From Perkinsus olseni (taxonomy: Eukaryota; Perkinsozoa; Perkinsida; Perkinsidae), in the NCBI GenBank assembly GCA_013115135.1, contig JABANP010000035.1, forward strand, positions 124,001 to 188,000: a DNA stretch of 64,000 bases, in the 5' to 3' direction. The notes beneath the pieces were generated by a model. The model saw only the letters and a program-made list of their open reading frames with translations, searched no databases and was not told the origin of the DNA. Made by a program: the position numbers and the translations under genes. Numbering within the stretch: position 1 is the stretch's first letter; each line of letters opens with the position of its first letter. Below are positions 1 through 10,900 of this stretch, piece by piece.

Positions 1-208
1 TGTGTCGTCTGCGGGAGTGGCGGTGACCTGATCAACAAGTGCGCCACCTGCCGGCATGCGGTAAAAGAGCCCGGGAATCGCAGGCTCTGACGAGTTGCGC
101 ACTTACGAACATCGGAACAACGTCGGATTCTTGCTGTTCTTTCTCAGTCTCATGCTGATTGCGAGTCTCTTCATCACGGCCGATGTACATTATGTGCAAG
201 GAATATGA
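1..208 (+). CDS. 3' end of a Cys-rich protein with C-terminal membrane segment (partial)
   Basis: The gene enters from the left edge. The first 60 bases read CVVCGSGGDLINKC then ATC, giving two CxxC-type pairs like a small zinc ribbon. A short intron (about 61-94, starting GTAAAA) then joins to an exon in another frame. That exon encodes a strongly hydrophobic stretch, FLLFFLSLMLIASLFI, a typical transmembrane helix, and stops with TGA at 206-208. The proposed layout is a cytosolic zinc-binding segment followed by one C-terminal membrane helix. I do not recognise the family. The intron would be only about 34 nt, so the exact junction is uncertain; without splicing the first frame stops at 88-90. 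Confidence 0.4.
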
Positions 209-656
209 GCGTTCACACTAAGAGACTCGACTTGGTACGTCCTGTAGCGGGAGGGAAAACCCGGGTCGCGGTTTTTCGAACAGGCTCGGAGATCAGGGGC
301 TCCAGCTGGGTCGAATGGATGTCTTCTGTAGCTCTTACAGAATTTCCCGTGGACACCTGAGCTGCCCCGAATCCGCTCACGTTCTCAGTATAACTGGGCC
401 CTAATCATCGCTCGGCAGAGGGACGGGAAGTGCCCGTCATTCAAGGGAAGCGGATTGAGTGGGATTCCAGTGGTACCAAGGTGTTGCGCCAATCAATATG
501 GGCAACTAGTGAGATAGTCCATGCCCTCACAGAGAAAACTGCTTGTCACCAGAGGAGGTAGATCATTGCTGTTGCGCTGCTCGATGAATCAACGATCACC
601 GAGTTTCATTTCCCCAAGGTTCCATCGTTCGCCTCCGAGGCCGCTTCGACCGTGCG
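209..656. other. intergenic, nothing recognised
   Basis: No reading frame with family resemblance or convincing splice structure was found here on either strand. Confidence 0.4.
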
Positions 657-772
657 ATGGCTGAGTCGGCATGCGGAGCTGCTACTGACGAGACTAAGGA
701 GCGCCCTCCTCGAAGAGTTATGGAGCTTTTCGAGGACGGGTTGCCGTGGGACAGATGGAAATGCATTCTGAG
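657..772 (+). CDS. putative first exon
   Basis: An ATG at 657 opens a 38-codon reading frame ending in LFEDGLPWDRWKCIL, followed directly by a GT donor (AG|GTACACC at 772/773). The acidic and aromatic composition and the donor make it look like a real first exon. It may be the start of the SANT-domain gene downstream on the same strand, but the intervening exons (773-1974) could not be assembled with confidence. Confidence 0.3.
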
Positions 773-905
773 GTACACCCATGCATGATGCGGTCGCGTT
801 TGGCACAAATTGTGCATGCGTGCTGCACATCCTACCAAATTTCCCGTGTGCATGAAGTTCAGATTAGGCATTGCCTAAACCGGATCCGGCCGGAGATTGC
901 ATAAC

Positions 906-927
906 TTAGGCCAGTCGGACTGGCCGA
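906..927. repeat. short perfect hairpin
   Basis: The bases ggccagtcggactggcc at about 909-925 form an 8-bp perfect stem. It lies in otherwise unassigned sequence and has no clear role. Confidence 0.4.
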
Positions 928-1132
928 TACGGTTCGATGCGGGCATTGATTCAGTTGAATGGCAATGGACAGGCAGCCTGTCACAGGCTAGACAAGTTGG
1001 CGGCTGTGCCATCATGGCACGACCCCGTTGGTATAACTCTAACGACGAGCATGATCCTCGGAGGATCTTGCTCGCCACGAGGCCGCTACACTGTAGCAGA
1101 AATCGCCTCATGAGATTACGTTAGAGTTAATC

Positions 1133-1237
1133 AATCCGGACAGTCCGGTCCGGGTAATCCGGGCGGACGCCGGATTCTAGCCGGAGTCCTCGGACCGGTC
1201 CGTTCCGTTTTTTCACCGGACCGGACCGGACGCGCAC
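1133..1237. repeat. GC-rich CCGGAC-type simple repeat block
   Basis: About 100 bases are dominated by overlapping CCGGAC, CCGGTCC and TCCGG words in both orientations, ending in a run of ACCGGACCGGACCGG. The block is internally self-complementary and compositionally unlike its surroundings. It may be a decayed tandem repeat or a mobile-element end; no flanking duplication was seen. Confidence 0.45.
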
Positions 1238-1974
1238 TTCTTGGCCTAATAGGCAAACGTCGGGAATGAGCCGTTATTTTTCCAGCTCTTGGGCCAATCG
1301 CTGTCGGTCCTACGGGGTTTCGATAGCGGAATCCCGCCTTGGTTCGAAGAATTAGCATCACCGCAATGCAACTGCAATGCAGTCACTGCATGCGTCGAAT
1401 ATGACAGAAGTTAAAGGCTGGTTAATACACAGCACGGCGTCTCCGGTAGTGGACGGGAAAGTGCGGTGGCTCGAGCGATCATGGAACTACCACAGCCAGC
1501 AACAAGCCTCACGAGTCTGTGGCTATTGGAGCTTGGATCAACTATTCTGTGGCGAGCTGAGGACGATGGAGCACGTTAGCCATCTTACGCCACCAGAGCT
1601 GCGCCCTCAGATTTTTGCTGCCCGACTTCAACAACACTGCCATCAAGCCACCCTTGCGAGGTATTTGCGCTCCGCTCTCAACCCTGCCTGCACATTGACC
1701 TCTGCATGAGGATTCAGACTGCTGATCCGAATAACTTGACCGATTACTACCTCCTGAAGAGAAAGGCTCGAAACATCGCGGTACTTTCAATCTTCTCTTC
1801 TTGCTTGCCTTCGTGTTGGCCGGGCACTGTGGGGGACGATGATATTAAATATCAAATATTACCAGGCGAGCCTTCTCTGCGTATTACTCGTTGCAGCTCA
1901 GTCATTGATATGTCATATCATTGATCGCTTAATAGGTTCCATAACGACGATCATATTAGTAAGGATCTACTCAG

Positions 1975-3388
1975 TGTGACTGATCTCGGTGTACTGGTGG
2001 GAGAGGACATCCTCAAGCTAGATGCTTCAATGGAAGAAGAGAAGTCAAATGGGGCTAGTGCGGTCGGAAAGAATCCGAGGCCGAAGGTAGTGCTAGGGGG
2101 ATGCTCTGCTGATGCTCACGACTCCAAGTGTAGGCGAAAGGTAAAGCGCGTCGAGAGCATAGTGCAGAACCTCAAGAAGTTGAAGTTCAGTCTTTGGATG
2201 ACGGATGGACGAAAGAAGAAATTGAAAGACTGTACAAGGCTGTGGATAACGAGGGGCATATAACAGATGGGTAGTATCTGAATTCTAACAGAGTAGACGA
2301 TCTGTCTTAACCGTTTTGCTGTCACACGAATGCTGCTATGGGAGCCAACGCCTTATAGGTTCTGGAAGCGGGTCGCGAGAGGTGTCGGCACTAAGACAGC
2401 GAGAGAATGTAGTCGGCGTTACTGTCGAGGAGGAAAGAAGTCTCCGGCCCCACATCGGAATAAGCCGGTTGAGGCAAAGACCAAATTGCGAAGCGATGAC
2501 GTGGATATGGGTGTCGACGATCGTGGGACCGATATTGTCTTTAAGAAAGATGGTGTTCGGAGGTTCAAGGCCATCCAGCAGTTTATGAAGGACCATCAGT
2601 TTACTGATAAGGAAGAAGACCTTCTCATGGATGGCCTAGCAGCTGGGGATCCTGGCAATTTGGTAGTCCTCTAGTCGGGTGCATCTGATGGAGCATAAAC
2701 GTTCGACGACGGACTTGGGGAGTTCGTGGAAGTTGCCGAAAATGCGGGCGCGCATTCTTGCTCTCCTTTAGCCATTATCGGACAGTGATTCTGACGTCAG
2801 CTGGGATATGGATGATATCAAGATCGGCGGTGAGCGGCCTGCTCCCTGTGACCGTCCAGTTTGGCTCGTTCTCAGGGACGCCAAAAGCTGAGCCCAAGCG
2901 CGCGCCCGCAAGAAGAGACTCTCTGGACAGTGTGTCGTCGTTGAACGACAAATCCGAGTATGACCCCTTCACGTACGCCCAGCCCTTCGAGCAGCGGGTG
3001 GACCCCACTAGCTATACCCTTTGTCAAACACTCCATCGGCAGCGACAGGCTCTACTCGAGGGCCAGAGGAACAAGGACCTCGGTCTCGACATCGGTACAA
3101 GCAGCATCGAGGCGCGCGCTCTGTCGCACCCGTGTTACCTCTCATCAGGTCACATTAAACATCCTCTTCCAAGCCAGCCCATCATAGCGGAGGAGGATGA
3201 AGATGGCGAGGAAGGCTTGGTCGAAGCGCTGGAAAAGATCGACCACCGGGTATTGAGTTCTGATGACTGACGACATTCGATTGCTATTACTCTTTAGAAC
3301 CGGCTGGAGCGTCAACGGGAGAAATATATTAACTCAGACGGAGAATTAGACGAAGATTTCTTTTCCGATGATCAAGAAGTCATCTAAC
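1975..3388 (+). CDS. SANT/Myb-domain protein (Mis18BP1/KNL2-like?)
   Basis: Exons join in frame across GT-AG introns at 2087-2133 (47 nt) and 2271-2358 (88 nt). The product reads DDGWTKEEIERLYKAVDN then GFWKRVARGVGTKTARECS, the three-helix pattern of a SANT/Myb domain with its spaced Trp residues. A basic tail follows, then an acidic and Ser-rich C-terminal part (exons around 2785-2831 and 2880-3249), ending in a short exon at 3299-3388 with TAA. The GFW and TARECSRRY portions resemble the SANT domain of kinetochore licensing factor Mis18BP1/KNL2, but that assignment is weak; other chromatin SANT proteins are possible. The join near 2670-2785 is unresolved. Expected location is the nucleus, on chromatin. 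The start codon is not certain and may lie at 657. Confidence 0.55.
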
Positions 3389-4419
3389 GTCATTTACTCC
3401 CTTGCAGGCCAGTAGATTAAGCAAATTACTTCACATTTAATGTAGCCCCGTAGGAGAGATTTTGCGCTAGAAGTCGGGCAAACCACGGCTCAATCACGTC
3501 GTGATTATCACGAGTAATTGTGCAGCACTCTGGTTGTTTTTGAATGCTGGGTCCAATCCACTCAACACAAAACCTCATGACCCTATGATATGCTTCAAAG
3601 AAGTCTCATAACATGAGTCGTGTCAAGCTGTACATCGCTAGCGATGCTACGGTTCCTTCCACCTAGGGATGGTAGGGAACGTCTGGAGACGTGAGGACAC
3701 GATGCGATTCTGAGACAACGCCATCGGTGATAGAATCCCTTGTGGTAGGCCAACTTACCGAGAAAGGACCCTAGGACGGTCCATCGGAGGACTCGGACTC
3801 AGCCCAGATGCACTATGAAGACATTTCATGGAGTTAACATGCTTTCGCAGGCCTACAACAGAGATATTGAGAGCATTTCCACCAGCGTCAGCTATACCAT
3901 TGAGCTGACTTCGTGAGCGATCGAGTTTCTTCCTGGTCCCCAGTATCAGTCTTCGCAGTTCGGCTAGCTCATCGCAGGACTGACATGGGGGGCCCGTGCA
4001 ATCACTTCAAGAAGCTATGAAAGTTCATAGTATGCTACGCACTTCGGGGATCCCCTGCATGCACTCGGGTGCCTTCGGGTCATAGGCGAGCTGTATTTCC
4101 GATACAGCGGGCTTGGCGACCAGTGGCAAATTAAACCTCAGAAAGACACGTACCGCCGCCGTTGCAGTGAAAAAGTCCAATTTTCTTACCTCCGATCATC
4201 CTCGCCCGTGTCCAACCCTGTCACAAATATGCCTCGCTTTGTCCGAGACTTGCTGTACCTCGGGCGCCGATCGAAAATATTTCGAGAAAGGCCGTGCATG
4301 AAACTACAGACCTCAGATCCGCTCGCTCATCTCCACCCAGACTCTTCAGTAAACTCGACTACACTTCGATGGAACATCCATGTACACTTTGTTTTTGCGT
4401 GATGACAGTCAATCTAATG
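3389..4419. other. intergenic between convergent genes
   Basis: About 1 kb lies between the SANT gene 3' end and the kinase gene 3' end. I see no convincing exon or RNA gene. It presumably holds the two 3' untranslated regions and polyadenylation sites. Confidence 0.4.
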
Positions 4420-7400
4420 TTACTCCACGTAACGATTCAATGATATGCCGAAAGCTAGGTCGTTCTTCGGGACTTCCATGCCAGCACTGAAACCCGCATG
4501 CGAATGTATTCGGTGCCAACGTAACTTCGATCCACCTCTTCCATGACTGCGATCATTTTCCCGAGGCGTTCCAGCGGCTATCAGGCCGGTGTCCGGTCGG
4601 AGGCCTTTGGCAACGTGCAGGGCTATTGATAGGGGCTCGTAACCTGAGGAGGGTTGGAGGCATGCACTACTTCGCCACCAGAGGGCCGGAGGTGCTATCC
4701 AGCAGTGACTTATGCCACAGCTCAGCGCACGCACCTTTCTCTGAGAAAGGCATCGTCCTTGCCATAATCTCGTACATGCAGATCCCGTAGCTGTAGATGT
4801 CCACCTGCAAAATACTGAATTACGGAAGCTGTCGGAGTCTAGATCCGCTCACCTTTTCAGTGTAGAAGTCAGGCCGCTCTAAGAGTTCAGGAGCCATCCA
4901 AGTGTACGTGCCTGCGAACCAAGCGATCTACATGACATACATAAAGTGACGGGTTGCGCTCGACTTCACCCTTAGCACTCGACATAAAACCTCCTCCCTG
5001 TGCCGTGAACTTGCTAAGCCCGAAGTCGGATACTTTTAATACTGGTGTGTCAAATGATGTTGCTACCTGCAGAGGGATGGCTAGGCGCTCCGATGGCTGT
5101 GATGCATGACATACCGGATTGGCTAGCAGAAGGTTGGGACTCTTGAGATCTCTATGAACCTTGCAAACTTAGCAGTCGCGGAAGACACTGTGTCTCGGGA
5201 ATCCTACGATCATCGGCTCCATAGTGTGCAAGTAGTTCATGGCTTGCGCCACGTCCATGCACATCTTCCACTGCTGCTTTGAGGAGAGGTTGACTTGGGG
5301 CTGCTTGTATAGGAGCGAGTCCAAACCGCCCCCGAGACAGAGCTCGCAAATCTGCCATAGAGAGGTGCGAATCGCTCCTTAGTGCAGGGAAGAGAATTAC
5401 AAGTCTGAGGGGCCGCGAAGTGAGACATGCTCCCATGACCATGACTATGCCGGGATGTCTGAGCCGCACCATGAGGGTCAGCTCCTTCAGGAGAGCAGCT
5501 TTGGTCGATTCATATCCTGATGCCTGAGGGAACGGACGGCTGATGCGCTACAACACTCCGCTGGGATGGTGGAGGCGCTGAGGAACACTGGGCAAACTCT
5601 TAGGGCATCTTGACGCAGTCCGCTCTCAGGCGCTACCATAGTCCAGTCCACTTTCTTGATCGCAACATCGGTGCCGTGCCAAGTGCCACGATAAACCTCA
5701 GCCGTCAAACCTGAGTCATTCGGCACGGGTGATCTTTCAACTGCATATGAGCCACCAGTGCCTCGTATAGAGATGACTCTATCTGTTCCGACCTGTTCCC
5801 AGCTGCTTTTCTTCCACTAAATCATCCAAGCTCACCTCACAGTCGAGTGAAGCCATCAGGCACTCAGTGTCTCCTAAAAGAGGTTGCTTTGTGGAGCCAA
5901 GCAGATCAATATCCCTCCAAGCAGCAGCGAAGAGACCTCACGGCTCCTACCGCTCAGTCGAGTCGTTTCGGCGGTTGAAAGCGCGTTTTCATCTGAGCGC
6001 AGAGAGCTCCTTTTCGACCAGGATTGATTCTCCATCAGATTTCTAGATAGTTCGCCAGCCTGTCGGAAGGGCTCGTTAACGAATGTCCCGCCGGAACGAC
6101 TAAGAAACGACCTACACATTCGAGCGGGGTGCAGCCGTCGTTGTCGGGCTCGTGGATGTCTGCCTTTCGGGACAGTAGTAGCTCAACAACCTCATCATTG
6201 TCCCACTCGGCAGCGAGGTGGAGAGGTGTACGGCCGAACTGAGTTTACCGTGGGCATCACTCCGCATCCCCACTGGGGATTCCCCAGGTCGCTCACGTTT
6301 ACCTTGTTTTTCGTTCCTATGTCGAACCCGTTATCGATCAGGTAACTGGCAAAAATATGAAACATAATCTTATACGGATGGGGTTGAGCCGAGATGCCCG
6401 CGAGCGTGCGTTCACCAGGTACCAGGGCTACGGGACAACTTTGGCAGTTCCACGGGACCAGTCTACGAGCAATCGATTGCTCTTACTGGACAATATTGCT
6501 CTGCCCCATGAAACTCGCGTGGTGCATAACAGTCCATCCCTCCTTATCCTGAACGTTCAGGTCGATCTCTTGCTTCCTCATCAACGCTGTGAGCGTCCCC
6601 AATTCGCCAATCTAAGCGGGGCTGTGTGGCCTCGTCGTAGCCCAGCAGACTCACCCTAGCAGCGTGGAACATCTGTTCAAGGTGCTGCTTCCTATCAACT
6701 CGGGATACTCGACTGAGCCTCTTGCGATCTGGTGGAGCGCTGCGGGTTGATGATGTTGATATGAGGAGGGCAGGATCCGAAGACTTTCTCGGATTTTCGC
6801 TGTTGAATGGAGCCGCTCTGTGAGAATTGCTTGCTGGAAGCTCCTGGGAGGCATGGGAAAATCTACTTTATCGCCCACTGACGAAGGTTTATGACCCACC
6901 AGCTTAGCACCACCGCTCAGTCGTCGTGAAAGGTCGCTCTCGAGAGAGTATGTCCTATCGGATAACGCAGGAGTTTCTTCTTTCGCCTCGGCCGTTTTAA
7001 ATACCGATTGCGCTTCTGCTGTGGCCTGCAGAACAATCTTACCGTGGGAGGAGATCCGCGCGAATGGTCATAGCGGTACTTACCCGAGCGATCTCCTTCA
7101 AAATCCCTCGAGCTTCATCAGAGGCATATTGGACGGGCGTACGGCCAGCCCTGACACCAGCAGCGAGTTCCCTAGTCCACGCAACCATAAAAGATGCCAC
7201 TACGAATCTTTGTCCGAAATATTGGCACCGTTTGATGTGAGAATTCGCATACAGTCTGTTGTGTCCCAGTCTGCGGCGATGTGGAGGGGCGTTCCTGAAT
7301 CCCCAGACGCCTTGCAACGTGATCTGAGGGATGGCTCCCACTCTTGTTTTTGTTGGTCGCATTCACGTCTGCCTTTCTCGTGACGAGGAACTCTAGCATT

Positions 7401-7705
7401 TCGGAATAGTCCAGCATTGCGCAGTGGTGCACTGCGGTCCAGCCTTCATTATCAATGGTCTGAGGGGGCGGTATGGCGCTGCTTATCGAAATCCGACGAA
7501 CTGCAGACTCACTTCGATCGTGGCCGCTCCGGAGTCTAAAAGCTCTCTAACTCGCTTGACTGAGCCCGACTTCACAGCCACAAACCAGGCATTCGTCTCG
7601 GGTTTCGATGCGACCAATTTGAAACAGAAACAGAAACGCGCAACTGTGAATCGTAGCTGAACTGTATCGATATCACGAAGTCCCGTCACTTAATAATTCA
7701 CTCAT
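4420..7705 (-). CDS. ankyrin-repeat protein kinase, TKL type
   Basis: Read on the minus strand from an ATG at 7705, early exons carry ankyrin repeats: AWFVAVKSGSVKRVRELLDS, then HHCAMLDYSEMLEFLV with KADVNAT, then GTPLHIAADWDTTDCMRIL with NGANISDKD, then AGRTPVQYASDEARGILKE. The kinase domain follows: a glycine-loop equivalent GLTAEVYRGTWHG (about 5700) with VAIKK, a C-helix part RLRHPGIVMVMG, the catalytic loop HRDLKSPNLLL (about 5120-5160), DFGLSKF (about 5025) and GTYTWMAPELL (about 4890). The TWMAPE signature and HRDLKSPN loop place it in the tyrosine-kinase-like group beside Raf and MAP3K-type kinases. It should be an active Ser/Thr kinase scaffolded by ankyrin repeats. The glycine loop lacks the usual GxGxxG spacing. 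Exons are split by many short introns, and the C-terminal exon ending at 4420 is less sure. Confidence 0.75.
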
Positions 7706-7939
7706 CGTGAACAGCACCCAACCACTGGTGTGACAACGCAAGATCGATTCAGTCGCTTCGTTTCCTGTTGATCTATTCGAAACATGCAATACAGTGCTTT
7801 CGCATGCCCTATTCATCGTCTAACTGCTTGATAGTGGGGTTGTGGGGCCCTGAAAACAAGAATCCGCAGCTGCTGGCCAAGACGGGGTCTCACTGCTCAG
7901 ACAACGCGAGATGGTAGTGATGCGCTTGACTTCAATTAT

Positions 7940-10900
7940 TCACTCCCTTGTGGTGGGAGATGGTTGCACTAATTCGCTCTCTGTTGCCAAATGGTCGGTA
8001 TATTTGGTGATGGTCAAGGCCGCCCGACTATCCACTCCTTCGTTCTCAGGACCCTTCTTCCCGCCGCGACGTTGCTTGACGGTCACCTTCACACTCACCA
8101 TGGGCTACAGAGTCACTGCTACCACGCCTACAAATCCGTCCTCGTCCATGCGTTCCGGACTCTCCCGTTTCCTGCTCAGAACAGGTGCAGGACGCTCCTC
8201 CTGATGTGAGTGCTGTTGTCTCCAAATCCTGCCGACTCCGCGTCCATCCCTGAGGCCGCTTCTGTTGAACCAGGGTAGCCACAAACGACCGAAGAATACT
8301 TTGGTCGCGACTCACTTTGCCAGTATCGCCTTTACCTTTGCCCCTTCCCTTGCCCTTCCCTTTTCCGCCCTTGCCTTTACCTTTACCATACGAGCCGCGA
8401 GAGGGAGCATCATGCTGACACGACCCAGAATCAAAACGTTTCGCTCCAGCGAGTTGCCTTATCCTTGCCGAACTCGCCGGTAGCTCACTCACCCTGGGTA
8501 CAAGATTCACTCTTTTCATGGGTGCTGCCTCCCCACCGTCCTCTTTAGGAACCTATTGAGTACGAGCTGAACAGGAGAGGTGTACCTTGAGCGTGATTAC
8601 ATGAGCCCCGCAAGCTTGAGCGACAACGAAGTCGTACTGCACCATAGTGCCGTGTTCCTTGATAGCTTGTTTGAAGGCGTTAGTGCAGGAGAACTGATCG
8701 GTTGCCTTCGGTAAGAGTTTGACGACTGTCCTACGCTTGAGTCTTCCGCAGCCATCATGTCGTCATTGATCGTCTGCAGAGTGGCATGCACCCAATCCGA
8801 GCCGAAGGTGTAGACTGCTCGCTCAACCATGCTGAAATAGCCGGCCTCAACACACACGGAAGGTGGAGCCCGAAGCCGCCTTGCCCGACCGGGGACTAGT
8901 CGCTCATTCCACGCGATCACAACAACCTCAGCAGTAAGGATTTTACGCAGATCAAATAGAGCACCATCGAGGCCTCAAACTGCATAGTACCCAATGTTTC
9001 TGTCCAGCCTCGAGCAGACTAGGAAGGATGATATTACCTTATCTTGGCGGGGCCCAAGAAAGACCGTGCCTGCTATAACCGTATCCAACCGTGGATCCTG
9101 GATGGGGTATATACTCCAGGCACGGCAGAGCGGGGACAAGGAAACTCTGGCAGAAGCCAAGGTTGCAGGAAACCGAGAACGCGCGACTCGGATTTCGCTA
9201 CCTTAATGAAGTCGATAGTGTCCCTCTCGCGCCCTGACTTCTCCAGCTGTGAGAATGGCCGAATAGGAGTGAACAGCGACGGTGCCTACAACATCGAGCC
9301 CGACCGGATCCAGCCAGTATCAAACGCCAGCGCAGCTCCTCCATGACGGCGAGACCACTACGTAATGCATGTCTTCCCGAATTGTATCGCGGCGGAGCTT
9401 CCTAGGGTTCTCGAAAATGTAGCGAAGATCCTCGTCAGTCACTCTGAAGCAGAAAAAGATCAGGCGTCCGCTACACGCGCTCCCAACCGCGAGCGCACCC
9501 GAAGCGATCACGCTTGAACTTGAGAAGGCTGAGAAAGACGTTCAAGGGGGTCTTCCGCCGAGTTCCATCTCGTGACATCTCTCCGCCTTCCTCCTCAATC
9601 TGTTGCGTTAGAGTCAGCATATCCCTGAGAATGCAATGCCGTGAGCCTGCTTCCACCAACTCACCTCGCTATGTCGGTCCCCAGGCGTTCCACAACTCTG
9701 CCGGTTACTTCAAGGTCATTGGCGGTGATCGTGAGCATTGAGAGACCGAGCGTGAGGGCCTTCGCTATTTCTTGCTGAGACTTCGGCGGAGGCCTGCCGA
9801 GCGGGTCAGCGGTACTGTGGTTTGTCCAGCAGGCTGAGCACGAGCACTCACTCGACCACATCGGGAACCACAAGGCATTCTCCAGCGCCACTCACGCTCC
9901 TGGTGCATCCGATGCCAACCGACGCTGTGAAAGGGTGGCGACGCCGAAGATGTAATTCAAATCTTCTCGAGGTACGCTGACATGCAGACTCAGCCTCGCT
10001 ATCGGGTACACTGCGGTTGGTCGTCTCACCCAACCTTATGGAGGAGTAGCCCGGCCCAGACTCGACCGGGGGTCTCTATATGGGAAGATGTCGAGCCACC
10101 ATTCGCCTAAGAGTCACGATAGCGACATGAGCGCACAACTTTATCACCCTGAAGTCCCGTTCGAAGAATCTCTTAGTTCGTGATAGCATCCGGCGGCAAA
10201 CCGACGCTCCAACTCGCTCTACTGCTCTCTCAACGATAATCCAGTCGGAAGCCGGCAATCGGAGTCGCTCCAGCTCCAACAGGATGCCCTGAAGGAGCTA
10301 GACTGGACTGCGCTAGGCACCGCGAGAAATTGCCTCGGCGAGCGTCCGTGCCACTTCGGTGTTATACTGATCATCGTCATCTGAACGAAGCCATAATTTT
10401 TCACGTCCTGTACAGTCACGCGCTGCCTGAGTCCTCACCATGATCACTTGCCATCGCCGCGGCATTGACTCCGAGATCCAGCGGCTTCTTCCACCACGAC
10501 ATTGTGTCCGACAGAACGAACTCGATCTCCTCCGTGGAAGCTCTGAGATCAGCATTGGGAGCAAGTCGGAGGTGCGATGACGTCCAACTTACTGCTCCTT
10601 AAATAGTTTGATGAAAATAGCAGCTGGTGTTCTCTTCCTGGTACCGTCATCACTCATCATACCACCGTGGTCCTCAATCTTCGTAACTGCCTCGTACAGA
10701 GCACTTGTGAACCTGAGAGCGAAAACCATGATTGCCTATCTCGAACTGTTGCTAGCATCCCTGCTCAACAGACATGTCGATCATGACCCAACCGAGCATC
10801 TCACTTGAGACCCTTTTCTATGAATCATCCTCTCAATCATCAGCTGATCATGAATCTTCAGACCGACACAGATCCGATTCATCACCTCCATCTCAGCCAA

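Noticed and set aside
1377..1709. SANTA domain upstream of the SANT domain, which would prove KNL2/Mis18BP1
   Set aside because: The open frame has a few suggestive Trp residues but lacks the overall SANTA pattern, so I did not use it.
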